A stretch of 64,000 nt of DNA from positions 310,001 through 374,000 of the forward strand of contig CAWGEH010000004.1 of assembly GCA_963821505.1 (NCBI GenBank), in the 5' to 3' direction. The stretch comes from VAZQ01 sp963821505 (GTDB taxonomy: Bacteria > Pseudomonadota > Alphaproteobacteria > Rhizobiales > Xanthobacteraceae). The position numbers and the translations under genes are program-made. The notes beneath the pieces were generated by a model. It had not been told where the DNA came from, did not search any database, and was given only the letters and a program-made list of their open reading frames with translations. Shown here piece by piece: positions 35,953 to 44,811 of this stretch (position 1 is its first letter; each line of letters begins with the position of its first letter).

Positions 35953-36815
35953 ATCTGCACCCGCCCGAACAATCCCTGCGGCAGGAACACGAGCACCAGC
36001 ACCATCGGCAGGAAGAGCACGAAATAGGCGAGGTCGGGCACCAGCGCGATGCCGAAATTATAGATGAAGCCGACGATGAAGCTGCCGACGAAGGCGCCGA
36101 GCAGGCTTCCGGCGCCGCCCAGGATCACCACGATCAGCGCGAGCGGCAGCATGTCGGTGTCGAGGCCGGGATAGGCGTTGAGGATCGGCCCGCCCAGCAC
36201 GCCGCCGATCCCCGCGAGCGTGGCGCCGAGCAGGAAGACGGTGGTGAACAGCCGCGACACCGGGATGCCGACGCCCTGCGCCATCTCCATGTCGTCGACC
36301 CCGGCGCGGATCATGGCGCCCAGCCGCGTGCGCTCCATCAGCAGGTAGAGCGCCAGCGCGGCGACCAGCGCGATCGCCAGCACGACCAGCCGGTAGGTCG
36401 GAAACGCGAAGCCCGCGACGCGCAGCGGCGGCCGCAGCGATTGCGGCGCCGGCAGCGGCATCGGATCGCCGGTCCAGACCAGCAGGCAGATGTCGGCGAT
36501 GATGAAGGAGATGCCGAGCGTGACCAGCACCTGGCCCTGCTCGTTGCCGGCGAGCCGGCGCAGGATGAAGCGCTCCATCAGGATGCCGAGCAATCCGACG
36601 CCGAGCCCGCCGGCGATCGCCGCCAGCCAGAAATGCAGATTGAGCCGCAGCAGGGTGTAGCCGAAATAGGCGCCGAGCATGAAGAACGCGCCGTGCGCCA
36701 GATTCGGTATCCGCATCAGGCCGAAGATCAGCGAGAAGCCCGACGACAACAGGAACAGCAGACCGCCGAAGGCCACGCTGTTCAGCGTCTGGATGATCCA
36801 GAACTGCCACTGCAT
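35949..36815 (-). CDS. livH: branched-chain-type ABC permease LivH
   Basis: 288 residues, intact. The protein begins MQWQFWIIQTLNSVAFGGLLFLLSSG and has about eight membrane segments. LMRIPNLAHGAFFMLGAY near residue 33 is the LivH hallmark, and the loop MIRAGVDDMEMAQGVGIPVSRL (residues about 170-190) is the EAA-equivalent coupling site. It forms the channel with LivM. The stop overlaps the livM start. It is one of the few genes in this transporter cluster without an indel. Confidence 0.9.
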   Translation of the reverse strand: MQWQFWIIQTLNSVAFGGLLFLLSSGFSLIFGLMRIPNLAHGAFFMLGAYFGYTLLRLNLHFWLAAIAGGLGVGLLGILMERFILRRLAGNEQGQVLVTLGISFIIADICLLVWTGDPMPLPAPQSLRPPLRVAGFAFPTYRLVVLAIALVAALALYLLMERTRLGAMIRAGVDDMEMAQGVGIPVSRLFTTVFLLGATLAGIGGVLGGPILNAYPGLDTDMLPLALIVVILGGAGSLLGAFVGSFIVGFIYNFGIALVPDLAYFVLFLPMVLVLVFLPQGLFGRVQI

Positions 36816-36851
36816 CGGTCAATCGCTCTCGGGAGGGGATCTCAAGGACGG

Positions 36852-38042
36852 TCATTGTACCGGGACGACCAGCGAATAGCGACCATCGGCCGCCGGACAC
36901 GCGGCTTCCGGCAGGCCGAGTTCGCGGCGGACGATGTTGGTCCCGAGCACGAGCGCAACCATCTTGTAGAAGGCGTGGCGTCGGCTCATGCCTTCGCGAC
37001 CCATTCCGCAGTCGGTGCAGATGACGAGGCGCTCGGGCGGGATGAACTTCAAGGCGCGCCGGATGTGGTCGGCCACCTCTTCGGGCCGCTCGACCTGCAG
37101 GGTGTGATGGTCGATGACGCCGATCGCGATCTTCTTGTCAACGATGCCTTTGCCGATGACTTCGAGATCGATGCCGCCGGAGCTGCAGGATTCGAAGGTA
37201 ATCACGTCGGCTTCGCACCGGTTGAAATATTCGATCGCCGGCTTGTAGCTCTGAATCTCGGCGAACATGCGCTGCTGCGAAGGATTGCCCCAGCAGCTGT
37301 GGCACCAGACCTCGGTCTTGTCGCGCAATCCTTTCACGGTGTTGTTGTAGACTTCCACCATGAAGTCGGGGTTGATCACCTCGTTGACGAAGCCGCGTGC
37401 CGCCAGCAAGTGAATTTGCGGCTCCTCGATCTGGATCACGGGGCAACCGGCATCCGCGAGCTCGTGCAGTTCCGCACGCAGCGCATCGCTGATGGCGAGA
37501 ATGCGGCTGCGGACGTCCTTGTAGTAATGATCTGCGCACAGCAGGCCGATGATCTCCGCGGTGATCGTGCCGAATTTGACCGGCTTCGCGGTCAGGCGCT
37601 GCGCGGTGCGCCACAACGCGGCGTACTGCAGGTCGCCGCGCTCGACCGGGCCGATGATCGGCGGCAGCAGGCGTGATTCGAGATAGTCATGAAGAATGTG
37701 TCCCGCCGGAAACCAGACCAGGCTTTTGCCCGGACTCGACGGGACCGGACGGGGATTGTGGCGGTCGAATCCCTGCATGTGGGACGGCGGATAGGTCGTC
37801 CAGCTCTGGCCGCCAACGTCGGTGTCGAATCGACAGTCACCGTCGGTCAGGATGTCGAGACCGGCAAGCTGCTGTTCGAGCAGGTAGACGCCGAGCGCGT
37901 CGACGTATTGCTCGCGGTATCTGGCATTGACCATGGCCGCGAGGAAGGTCCGCGAACCGAGGTTTTCGGTATACCAGCTCGGCCGCGGCAGCGAGCCGAC
38001 GATCGCCGTCGGCAGCTTGATGTCGGCAGTCGCGCGAAACAT
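36852..38042 (-). CDS. single-domain MetE-like (cobalamin-independent methionine synthase fold) protein
   Basis: 396 residues from ATG 38042; a longer frame upstream translates repeat DNA. It corresponds to the catalytic C-terminal barrel of MetE, which normally spans about 750 residues in two barrels. The zinc ligands of MetE seem kept: His and Cys in VWCHSCWGNPSQQ, Glu in VITFESCSSGG, and Cys in LVICTDCGMGRE. One-domain relatives include epoxyalkane:coenzyme M transferase and core MetE proteins, so a thiol-alkylating or methyl-transfer role is possible. It lies between a Liv-type binding-protein gene and livH, which ties it to catabolism of an imported compound rather than to methionine synthesis. 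Confidence 0.8.
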   Translation of the reverse strand: MFRATADIKLPTAIVGSLPRPSWYTENLGSRTFLAAMVNARYREQYVDALGVYLLEQQLAGLDILTDGDCRFDTDVGGQSWTTYPPSHMQGFDRHNPRPVPSSPGKSLVWFPAGHILHDYLESRLLPPIIGPVERGDLQYAALWRTAQRLTAKPVKFGTITAEIIGLLCADHYYKDVRSRILAISDALRAELHELADAGCPVIQIEEPQIHLLAARGFVNEVINPDFMVEVYNNTVKGLRDKTEVWCHSCWGNPSQQRMFAEIQSYKPAIEYFNRCEADVITFESCSSGGIDLEVIGKGIVDKKIAIGVIDHHTLQVERPEEVADHIRRALKFIPPERLVICTDCGMGREGMSRRHAFYKMVALVLGTNIVRRELGLPEAACPAADGRYSLVVPVQ

Positions 38043-38159
38043 TCTCGTTCCCCCGTCCCCAGCTGGGCGTGACCGTATCGCCCGGTCACGGCCCGACCTA
38101 CGCCGGCCACGCGTCGCCCTACGCGGCTGGCGCGGGCGATCGGTCTGGCTTATTGCCGA

Positions 38160-38206
38160 AGCATGATCTTTTCCGAAAACCGGTATCCACTTTTCGGGAT
38201 CATGCT
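38160..38206. repeat. 47-bp palindromic repeat (Rhizobiales type)
   Basis: Perfect 9-bp ends AGCATGATC (38160-38168) and GATCATGCT (38198-38206) surround a TTTTCCGAAAACCGG core that itself pairs partly with TTTTCGG. This form is widespread in Rhizobiales genomes. It abuts the stop of the binding-protein gene at 38207 and could act as a transcript end. Confidence 0.8.
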
Positions 38207-39459
38207 CTATGGCTCGAGATTTCGTGCCGGCGGGTAGTCGCGCGAATAGACCGGGTTCTTGAGGAACTCGTCCTTGCTTGTAGGTCCAGAACTGGCTGAC
38301 GTCGGGATAGGTCTTGATCACCGCGTTGACGTATTTGCCGTCCTTCTTCTCGACCTTGCGGATGTAGATGTTGCCGACCACGTTGCCGAGTTCGTCGAAC
38401 CGCACCGGTCCGCGCAAGGTGTTCGGCACCTTGGCCTCCCTGCAGCGCCTTCATGAAGGCATCCTTGTCCTCGGCCTTGCCGCCGATCGCCTTGAGCGCG
38501 TGCTCCAGCACCTCGCCGCAGACGATAGGTCTCGGCGGCATACACGCCGGGATCGACCTTGTAGTCGCGCCGGATCGCCTCGACGAACTTCTTGTTGATC
38601 GGGAAATCGAGCTCGGCCGAGTACCAATTGCCGGTAATGGCGCCGAGCGCGTCGTCGCCCATCTGTTGCAGCAGCGACTCGTCGACCGGGGTGAAGCCGC
38701 CGAGGATTTGCACCTTGTTGCCGTATTCCCGCAGCTGCTTGATGAACTTGAATCCGTTCGAGCCGGCATGCCCGGTATAGACCGCATCCAGATTGGGCTT
38801 GAGCTGCGAGATATAGGTGCCGTAGTCGGGCGCGTTCAACGGCGTGAACAGCTTCTGCACGACCTTGCCGCCGTTGTCCTCGAACACGCGCTGGAAGCCG
38901 GCGACGTTCTCGTGGCCGAAGGCGAAATCGTCGGCGATGCACCGCGACGCGCTTGTACTTGAGGTCCTTGGCGGCGTACTCGCCAAGCGGATGGCTCGGC
39001 TGCGCCGAGGTGCAGCTCGGCCGTACGAACCACGGGTTGGACTTGCGCTGGGTCATGTCTTCCGCGCCGGCGACGGACAGGATCGGGGTGCGCGAGGAGC
39101 GGACGTAGTCGTCGATCGCCAAGGCTTCGAAGGCTGCGAGCGGGCCGATCAGGACCGCGACGTTGAGGCGCTCGACCAGTTCCTGCGTCTTGGTGCGCGC
39201 CTGCGCCGGGATTGCCGCCGGTGTCGGCGGTGTGAAGCTCGACCGGCCGGCCCGCCAGCATGTTGTCGCGCTCCTTGAAGAAGACCGTGAGGCCCTGCTC
39301 CATCTGGATGCCGCCCGAGGCGAGCGGGCCGGTCTTGATGGTGAGGAACCCGACGCGGACGGGCCCCGCCTGCGCCGGCGCCGCAGGCACTTTGAGCACC
39401 TGCGTCGCTACGCCGGCGGCGAGCGCTCCCTTGATGACGGTACGGCGGTCGACAGTCAT
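38207..39459 (-). pseudogene. Liv-type (LivK-like) binding protein, at least five frameshifts
   Basis: Starts at ATG 39459 with a twin-arginine-like lead (MTVDRRTVIKGALAAGVATQ). The intended protein is a near relative of the intact binding protein at 39557-40801: VRVGFLTIKTGPLASGGIQMEQG, then ALAIDDYVRSSRTPILSVAGAEDM, IADDFAFGHENVAGFQR, and RGPVRFDELGNVVGNIYIRKVEK. Each piece is in a different frame, with slips near 39207, 38941, 38530, 38438 and 38272. Most are repaired by removing one base. The ending DEFLKNPVYSRDY...NLEP reaches a TAG at 38207. No internal stop is needed to explain the breaks. As written the gene cannot give a functional product. Confidence 0.82.
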
Positions 39460-39556
39460 GGCATTCTCCCTCTCGATGGCTTTATTCTTGATCAGACGGC
39501 GTGATTCGATCAGTCGGCGCGGCGGGTGCGCGCGGCGCCGCCGATCGGCCTGCGCC

Positions 39557-40801
39557 TCACGGTTCGATGTTCTTGCCCCCCGGCCAAGTCTCGCGATTGT
39601 AGACGGGGTGCTTGAGGAATTCCTCGGGGTCGTAGGTCCAGAACTGGCTGACATCGGGATAGGTCTTCACCACGGCATTCACGTAGCGGCCGCCTTTCTT
39701 CTCGACCCTGCGGATGTAGACGTTGCCGATCACGTTGCCGTATTTGTCGAACCGCACCGGGCCGCGCGCGGTGTCCTCGACCTTGTTTTCGCGCAGCGCC
39801 TTGATCAGCGCGTTCTTGTCCTCGATCTTGGCGTCGATCTTCTTGAGCGCGGCCTCCAGCACCGCGCCGTTGGTGTAGGTCGACGAGGCGTACATGCCGG
39901 GGTCGACCTTGTAGTCGCGCTGCATGCCGTCCACGAACTTCTTGTTGGTCGGGGTGTCGATCTGCGCGGAATAGAAGCAGGTCGAATAACAGCCTAGTCC
40001 GTCATCACCCATCTGCTGCAGCAGCGATTCGTCGATGGCGGTCATGCCGCCGAGGATCGGAAGCTTGCCGCCATACTCCCGATATTGCTTCAAGAACTTG
40101 AAACCATTCGAGCCGGCAAAACCGATGAAGAGGCAATCGATATTCGATTTGATCTGAGCAATGTAGCTGCCGTAGTCGGGCGCGTTGAGTGGCGGCCACA
40201 GCTTCTGTACCACCTTCCCGCCGGCGTCCTCGAAGGCGCGCTGGAAGCCGGCATTGAGCTCGTGGCCGTAGGCGAGGTCGTCGGCGATCATGGCGGCGCG
40301 CTTGTATTTAAGCTCCTTCGCGGCGAAGTCGCCCATGGGATAGCTGCACTGCGCCGAGGACGAGGTCGCGCGCACGAACCAGGGATTGGCCTTGCGCTGG
40401 GTCATGTCCTCGGCGGCGGCGACGCAGAGCGTGGGGATCTGCTTGTCGCGGATATAGTCGTCGATCGCCAGTGCTTCTGCCGTCGCGAGCGGGCCGATCA
40501 GGCAGGCGATGTTCTCCTTCTCGACGAATTCCTGCATCTTGGTGCGGGCGACCGCGGGCGCGCCGGCGGAGTCGCCGGTGAACAGCTGCACCGGCCGGCC
40601 GGCGAGCGTGTTGTTGCGCTCCTTGAGATAGAGCGTGAGGCCCTGCTCCATCTGGATGCCGCCGGAGGCGAGCGGACCGGTCTTCACGGTCAGGAAGCCG
40701 ATCTTCATCGGGCCGCTCTGGGCGCGCAGGATGGCGGGTGCGGCTACTAGCGCGCTCGCGCCCAGCATGCCTTTCAAGACGGTTCGGCGTCGGATGTTCA
40801 T
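39557..40801 (-). CDS. Liv-type ABC binding protein (Peripla_BP_6)
   Basis: 414 residues, intact. A twin-arginine-type signal (MNIRRRTVLKGMLGASALVAAP) precedes the mature domain beginning GPMKIGFLTVKTGPLASGG. The two-lobed Peripla_BP_6 fold is complete, with LYLKERNNTLAGRPVQL, a ligand-site region IACLIGPLATAEALAI and the C-terminal NVYIRRVEKKGGRYVNAVVKTYPD. It is the ligand-binding component for LivHMGF encoded downstream. Having two paralogous binding genes in tandem suggests two ligands or a recent duplication, the second copy being the frameshifted one. Relatives often bind aromatic acids as well as amino acids. Confidence 0.9.
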   Translation of the reverse strand: MNIRRRTVLKGMLGASALVAAPAILRAQSGPMKIGFLTVKTGPLASGGIQMEQGLTLYLKERNNTLAGRPVQLFTGDSAGAPAVARTKMQEFVEKENIACLIGPLATAEALAIDDYIRDKQIPTLCVAAAEDMTQRKANPWFVRATSSSAQCSYPMGDFAAKELKYKRAAMIADDLAYGHELNAGFQRAFEDAGGKVVQKLWPPLNAPDYGSYIAQIKSNIDCLFIGFAGSNGFKFLKQYREYGGKLPILGGMTAIDESLLQQMGDDGLGCYSTCFYSAQIDTPTNKKFVDGMQRDYKVDPGMYASSTYTNGAVLEAALKKIDAKIEDKNALIKALRENKVEDTARGPVRFDKYGNVIGNVYIRRVEKKGGRYVNAVVKTYPDVSQFWTYDPEEFLKHPVYNRETWPGGKNIEP

Positions 40802-40958
40802 GGCTTGGCTTCCTCCCTTCGGCTTCGTGGCCCGCAGGGATGGGTTTCTCCCATCGCTTGTCTGCGTGCGGCCGAGGTCATCTTTGCATATCGCGCCAAA
40901 CTTGTCGCGTGGCTCGCGCGTCGGCGCCGCCCCCTAGATGATTAATTTCCTGTAAGAA

Positions 40959-42756
40959 TTACGCGTTCTTGGGGGGAATGATCGGCAACAGCAGGTAGGG
41001 CTGTTTGTCGCGGCCGAAGTGCAGGCTGGTGACGCCGCCGAACACGTCCGTGGGCCGGTCGCGCGGGTCGTCGTGCAGGAACGGTCCGCAGCCCGTCAGC
41101 TCGTTCTTGAAATTCGACAGCTTGCCCCCGCTCGGGCCGCCATAGACGTAGTCCTTGCCGCGAATGCTCAAGCCGATGCGGCAGCCCGCCGGGACCACGA
41201 TCGAGGTCGGCCAGATCTCGACATCGAGCTCGGCCACCTCGTCCTTCTTGAGCGGCTGCTCCTTGTCGTGGCTGTGGTAGGGCCGATAGGGCGTGGACAG
41301 CTTCTTGTCGAGCTTGCGATGCGACGCGCGCAGCCATCCCTGGCCGATCGGGGTGTGCGGATCGATGGCGCCTTGAAACACCACCTCCTTGAGGTCGCCG
41401 GTGAACACGCGCAGCACGACGAACAGGTCGGCATCCCTGGTGGACGACGAGACGAACAGCTTGAGCGCCGAGGGGCCGGTGATCTCGGTCTCTTTTTCGA
41501 GCGGCTCGGTCAGGAAGGTGACGCCGTCACCCATGGCCTCGAACGTCTTCACGGTCTTCGCGGTGACGCGTTTCGCCGTCAGCGCGCCGGTCGCGGGGTC
41601 GAGATAGAGCTTCGTCCACTTCGTGCGCTTGAGCGGCCATTCGTTCTCGGCGCGCTCCACGAACTTTTCGCCGGGATGGCGGACCTGCAGCTGGACTTTC
41701 GGCTGCTTGTCCCAGCCGTTCTTCTTGCCGTGCAGAAAATAGTCGAAGAAGCGCAGCTGCAGCTTGCGCCCATAGTCGGTGTAGAAATGCGTCCAGTGCT
41801 CGATGCCGTGCACCTCGAGCCATTTATCCTTTGCGGCCGCGCGCACGAAACCCTCGAAATTGCCGCGCGGATGCAGGGGCTGGCCGCCCCAATTGGCGGC
41901 CGAGAGCAACGGCGTCTTGACCTTCGACCAGATCGGCGAGCGCGCCCGGTGATAGTCGTCGTCGAGCGGGTGGGCGCGGATATCGTCGCCAAAGGCGCTG
42001 CGGTTCTTGGCGAGTTCCGCTTCCGACAGGGTTTCCGGCCCGCACACCAGTTCGCCATGCACGCGTGAGCGCTTGCCGCGCTCGCCCGCGCCGTATTGCA
42101 CGGTCTTCACCTGCATGTCGTACCAGTTTTCCCAGAACGTGCAGACGATGCCGCCGTGATGAGTCATGTCGCGGTACCAGTCGGCGGCGCCTTCCCAGAT
42201 GCACATGGCGGCGAGATGCGGCGGTTGCAGGGTCGCCACGTGCCACTGGTTGATGCCGTAATAGGAAATGCCGTTGAGCCCGACCTTGCCGTTGGACCAG
42301 GGCTGTACCCCGGCCCATTCGATGCAGTCGTGGAAGTCCTTGGTCTCGCGCGGCGAGAAATGATCGATGAAGCCGGGCGAGCAGCCGGCAGCCGCGGGAA
42401 TCAACTCGCATGCAGGCATAATCGTGCGGCACCCATTTCTCCGGATCGACCACTTCCCAGCTCTGGTAGAGATTGCTGGAGCCGGCGGTGACGTCGGGAT
42501 GCCTCTCGGCCATGCGCTGCCACGCGCTCGGATAGCCGTCCTGGAAGGCGAGGCCCTTCGCGTAGGGGCCGTAGCTCAGGATCACGGGATAGCGGCCCTC
42601 CTTCACCGGCCGAAACACGTCGGCGCGCAGCACGAGGCCATCGTCCATCTCGATCGGGACATCCCAGTCGATGCGCATGCCGTCGCGCGCTTCGCTGCGA
42701 TGCCGATGGGTCTTGCCAGCCGGCGCTTTGACGCGCGCATCCTCGACCGAAGTCAT
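40959..42756 (-). pseudogene. CocE/NonD-type (X-Pro dipeptidyl-peptidase fold) hydrolase, one frameshift
   Basis: Starts at ATG 42756 and reads MRIDWDVPIEMDDGLVLRADVFRP and VILSYGPYAKGLAFQDGYP, typical of the S15/CocE family, to MRVDSRG. The frame then changes (42388-42393) and the second frame carries AGCSPGFIDHFSPRETKDFHDCIEWAG, the nucleophile motif NGISYYGINQW, and the C-terminal jelly-roll domain (VVPAGCRIGLSIRGKDYVYGG). One base removed restores about 598 residues, normal for the family. These enzymes cleave esters, amides or cephalosporin side chains. It is the first gene of the Liv operon and could act on the transported compound. Confidence 0.82.
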
Positions 42757-42892
42757 TGCCGTCCTCCCGTATAGCTCCCGCCTTGGCTGTCATGCCCCGC
42801 CTCGACGGGCGCAAAGCCGCAGTGCGTTTTTCGTGCGGGCAATATAGTATGATAGGAACAAGTCCATCACAATTTCCGCAGGGGGGAGTACG
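42757..42892. promoter_or_regulatory. divergent upstream region
   Basis: 136 bases between the CocE-type gene (-) and the GST gene (+). TATGATAGGAA (42848-42858) recurs in nearly the same form at 1168-1178, upstream of the first ABC operon. It may be a -10 element here, about 40 bases before the GST start. No matching -35 is convincing. Confidence 0.3.
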
Positions 42893-43546
42893 ATGAAGCT
42901 GTTTTCATTCTGGCGTTCGCTTGCAACGTATCGCGTGCGCACCGCGCTCAACCTCAAGGGCATCGTGCCGGACGAGGTTGTTGACATCGACTTGATCAAA
43001 GGCAAGCAGCGCGAGGACGCGTTCCGCAAAGTCAATCCGCAGATGGTATTGCCGGCGCTGATCGACGGCGACGGCCCCGTGCTGTTCCAGTCGCTGGCGA
43101 TCATGGAATATCTCGATGAGACCCATCCCCAGCCCCCTCTGCTACCGAAGACGCCACGAGCGCGCGCCCGCGTGCGCGGCCTGGCGCAGATCGTCGCCTG
43201 CGACTCCCATCCGCTGTTGGTGCCGCGGGTGCGCGAATATCTCGAGCATGAGCTCAAGCTCGACGAGCCGGCGCGGCTGAAATGGATCCAGAACTGGATC
43301 GGCGCCGCGCTCAAGGCGCTCGAGGCCAATCTCGCCGGCAGCAAGGAGACCGGCCGCTACTGCCATGGCGACGCCGTCACCATCGCCGACATCTGCCTGG
43401 CAAGCCAAGCCGCGGGCGCGAACTTCTACAAATACGACCTCGCGCCGTTTCCGACCGTGCGCCGGATCGTCGACGCTTGCATGCAGGACGACGCTTTTGC
43501 CCGAGCGCATCCCCTGCGCCAGCCCGGGGCGCCGCAGGCCGCGTGA
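42893..43546 (+). CDS. zeta-class-like glutathione S-transferase, likely maleylpyruvate isomerase
   Basis: 217 residues with GGGGGAG four bases before the ATG. The thioredoxin-fold half is MKLFSFWRSLATYRVRTALNLKGI...NPQMVLPALIDGDGPVLFQSLAIMEYLDE, including the cis-Pro (VLPAL) and the Q-S glutathione contact. The helical half follows, with GDAVTIADICLASQA. Zeta-class enzymes usually have a Ser-Ser-Cys catalytic motif; here the segment is RSLATYRVR, so only one Ser is present and the Cys is absent. The neighbour encodes an FAH-family hydrolase, and a gentisate dioxygenase is close by, so maleylpyruvate (rather than maleylacetoacetate) is the better guess. Confidence 0.82.
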   Translation: MKLFSFWRSLATYRVRTALNLKGIVPDEVVDIDLIKGKQREDAFRKVNPQMVLPALIDGDGPVLFQSLAIMEYLDETHPQPPLLPKTPRARARVRGLAQIVACDSHPLLVPRVREYLEHELKLDEPARLKWIQNWIGAALKALEANLAGSKETGRYCHGDAVTIADICLASQAAGANFYKYDLAPFPTVRRIVDACMQDDAFARAHPLRQPGAPQAA

Positions 43547-43608
43547 GCAGAACGTCATGCCGGCCTTGTGCCGGACATGCATGCGTTTATAACGAACGCG
43601 CGCGTCAC

Positions 43609-43637
43609 GATGATGGCCGGACAAGCCGGCCATCATC
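43609..43637. repeat. palindrome, 12-bp stem
   Basis: GATGATGGCCGG and CCGGCCATCATC pair perfectly around the 5-base loop ACAAG, 24 bases before the FAH-family start. A weaker partner hairpin (CCGGCCTTGTGCCGG) lies at about 43560. The loop and stem resemble the elements at 51084-51164 and 61111-61197. Confidence 0.75.
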
Positions 43638-43661
43638 AAAAATCATTGGCAGAGCGATCCC

Positions 43662-44516
43662 ATGAAACTTGCAACTTTCAAGGCGAACGGCCGTACCAGC
43701 TATGGTGCGGTGACCGACGGCGGCATCATCGATCTCGGCCGCAAGCTCTCGAAATATCCGACGCTGCTCGACCTGTTGCGCGCGCAGGCGACCGCGGAAG
43801 CGAGCGCGGCGGCAAAGGGGACGGCGGATTACCAGGTCAAAGACGTGGAGATGCTGCCGCCGATACCCACGCCCGACAAGAACATCTGCGTCGGCATCAA
43901 CTATCCCGACCGAAACGCCGAATACAAAGACGGCCGAGAGGCGCCGAAATACCCCAACCTGTTCTGCCGCTTCCCGACCTCGCTGGTCGGTGCCGACCAG
44001 CCGATCGTGCGGCCGAAGGTGTCCGACAAGTTCGACTACGAGGGAGAGATCGTGCTCGTGATCGGCAAGGAAGGCCGTCACGTTCCGCGCGAGAGCGCAC
44101 TCGCGATGATCGGCGGCTTCACGCTCGGGAACGAAGGCAGCGTGCGCGACTGGCTGCGGCACGGCTCGTTGAACGTCACGCAGGGCAAGAATTTCGACAA
44201 GTCCGGCAGCCTCGGCCCCTGGATGGTGACCGCGGACGAGCTCGATCCTGCCAAGCCGCTGCGCGTGATGACGCGCGTGAACGGGGAGTTGCGGCAGGAC
44301 GACACGACTGATCGCCTGACCTGGGGCTTTTCGTGGCTGATCAACTACATCAGCACCTTCGCCACCCTCAAGCCAGGCGATCTCATCTGGACCGGAACCC
44401 CGACCGGCGCCGGCGTCCACCGCAATCCGCCGGTCTGGCTCAAGCCCGGCGACGTGGTCGAGGTCTCCTCCCCGCAGATCGGCGTGCTGCGCAACACGGT
44501 GGTGGACGAGAGATGA
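43662..44516 (+). CDS. fumarylacetoacetate-hydrolase family protein, likely fumarylpyruvate hydrolase
   Basis: 284 residues. An N-terminal strap region (MKLATFKANGRTSYGAVTDGG) precedes the FAH fold. The metal ligands appear in FDYEGEIVLVIGKEG (two Glu) and in the later Asp of GSVRDWL. The conserved DLIWTGTPTGAG is near the C-terminus. The family hydrolyses a C-C bond in fumarylpyruvate, fumarylacetoacetate or related diketo acids. It follows the GST gene by 115 bases on the same strand. Together with the dioxygenase at 44812-46023 this would complete gentisate to fumarate plus pyruvate. Confidence 0.87.
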   Translation: MKLATFKANGRTSYGAVTDGGIIDLGRKLSKYPTLLDLLRAQATAEASAAAKGTADYQVKDVEMLPPIPTPDKNICVGINYPDRNAEYKDGREAPKYPNLFCRFPTSLVGADQPIVRPKVSDKFDYEGEIVLVIGKEGRHVPRESALAMIGGFTLGNEGSVRDWLRHGSLNVTQGKNFDKSGSLGPWMVTADELDPAKPLRVMTRVNGELRQDDTTDRLTWGFSWLINYISTFATLKPGDLIWTGTPTGAGVHRNPPVWLKPGDVVEVSSPQIGVLRNTVVDER

Positions 44517-44740
44517 GGTGAGGCGCGGTAAGCTCCGCCCTCCTCTTCGGGGCGGCGCAGTCGCCGTCTCGAAGGATGAGGCGGCCCCTTGGACCTCATG
44601 GTTCGAGACGCGGCCTTCGGCGCTCCTCACCATGAGGGGGCGAGAAAGTCTCATCCCGCCTCATCCTGAGGAGCGAGCGAAGCGAGCGTCTCGAAGGATG
44701 GGGCGGCCACATGCGTCGAGACGCGCCGCCCACAGACGAT
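44517..44740. repeat. repeat-rich spacer with palindromic elements
   Basis: CCTCATGGT (44594-44602) and ACCATGAGG (44629-44637) form one palindrome. A second block at about 44661-44702 contains CCTCATCCTGAGGAGCGAGC and GAGCGTCTCGAAGGATG, a well-known dispersed repeat form in Bradyrhizobium-like genomes. No gene is seen. Confidence 0.7.
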
Positions 44741-44782
44741 GCAAAAAACAAAACGGCCGGAGAGCGCGGGCGCTCCGGCCGT
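44741..44782 (-). terminator. Rho-independent terminator of the gentisate dioxygenase gene
   Basis: ACGGCCGGAG (44753-44762) pairs perfectly with CTCCGGCCGT (44773-44782). Read on the minus strand, the hairpin is followed at once by TTTTGTTTTTTGC. It lies 30 bases past the dioxygenase stop at 44812. Confidence 0.85.
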
Positions 44783-44811
44783 AAGCTTGTGCCGCGCTGC
44801 TGCGGCGTCGC

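Noticed and set aside
36852..38429. 525-codon version of the MetE-like protein
   Set aside because: The extra 129 N-terminal codons translate a fragment of the frameshifted binding-protein gene and the repeat at 38160-38206. The family start is at 38042.
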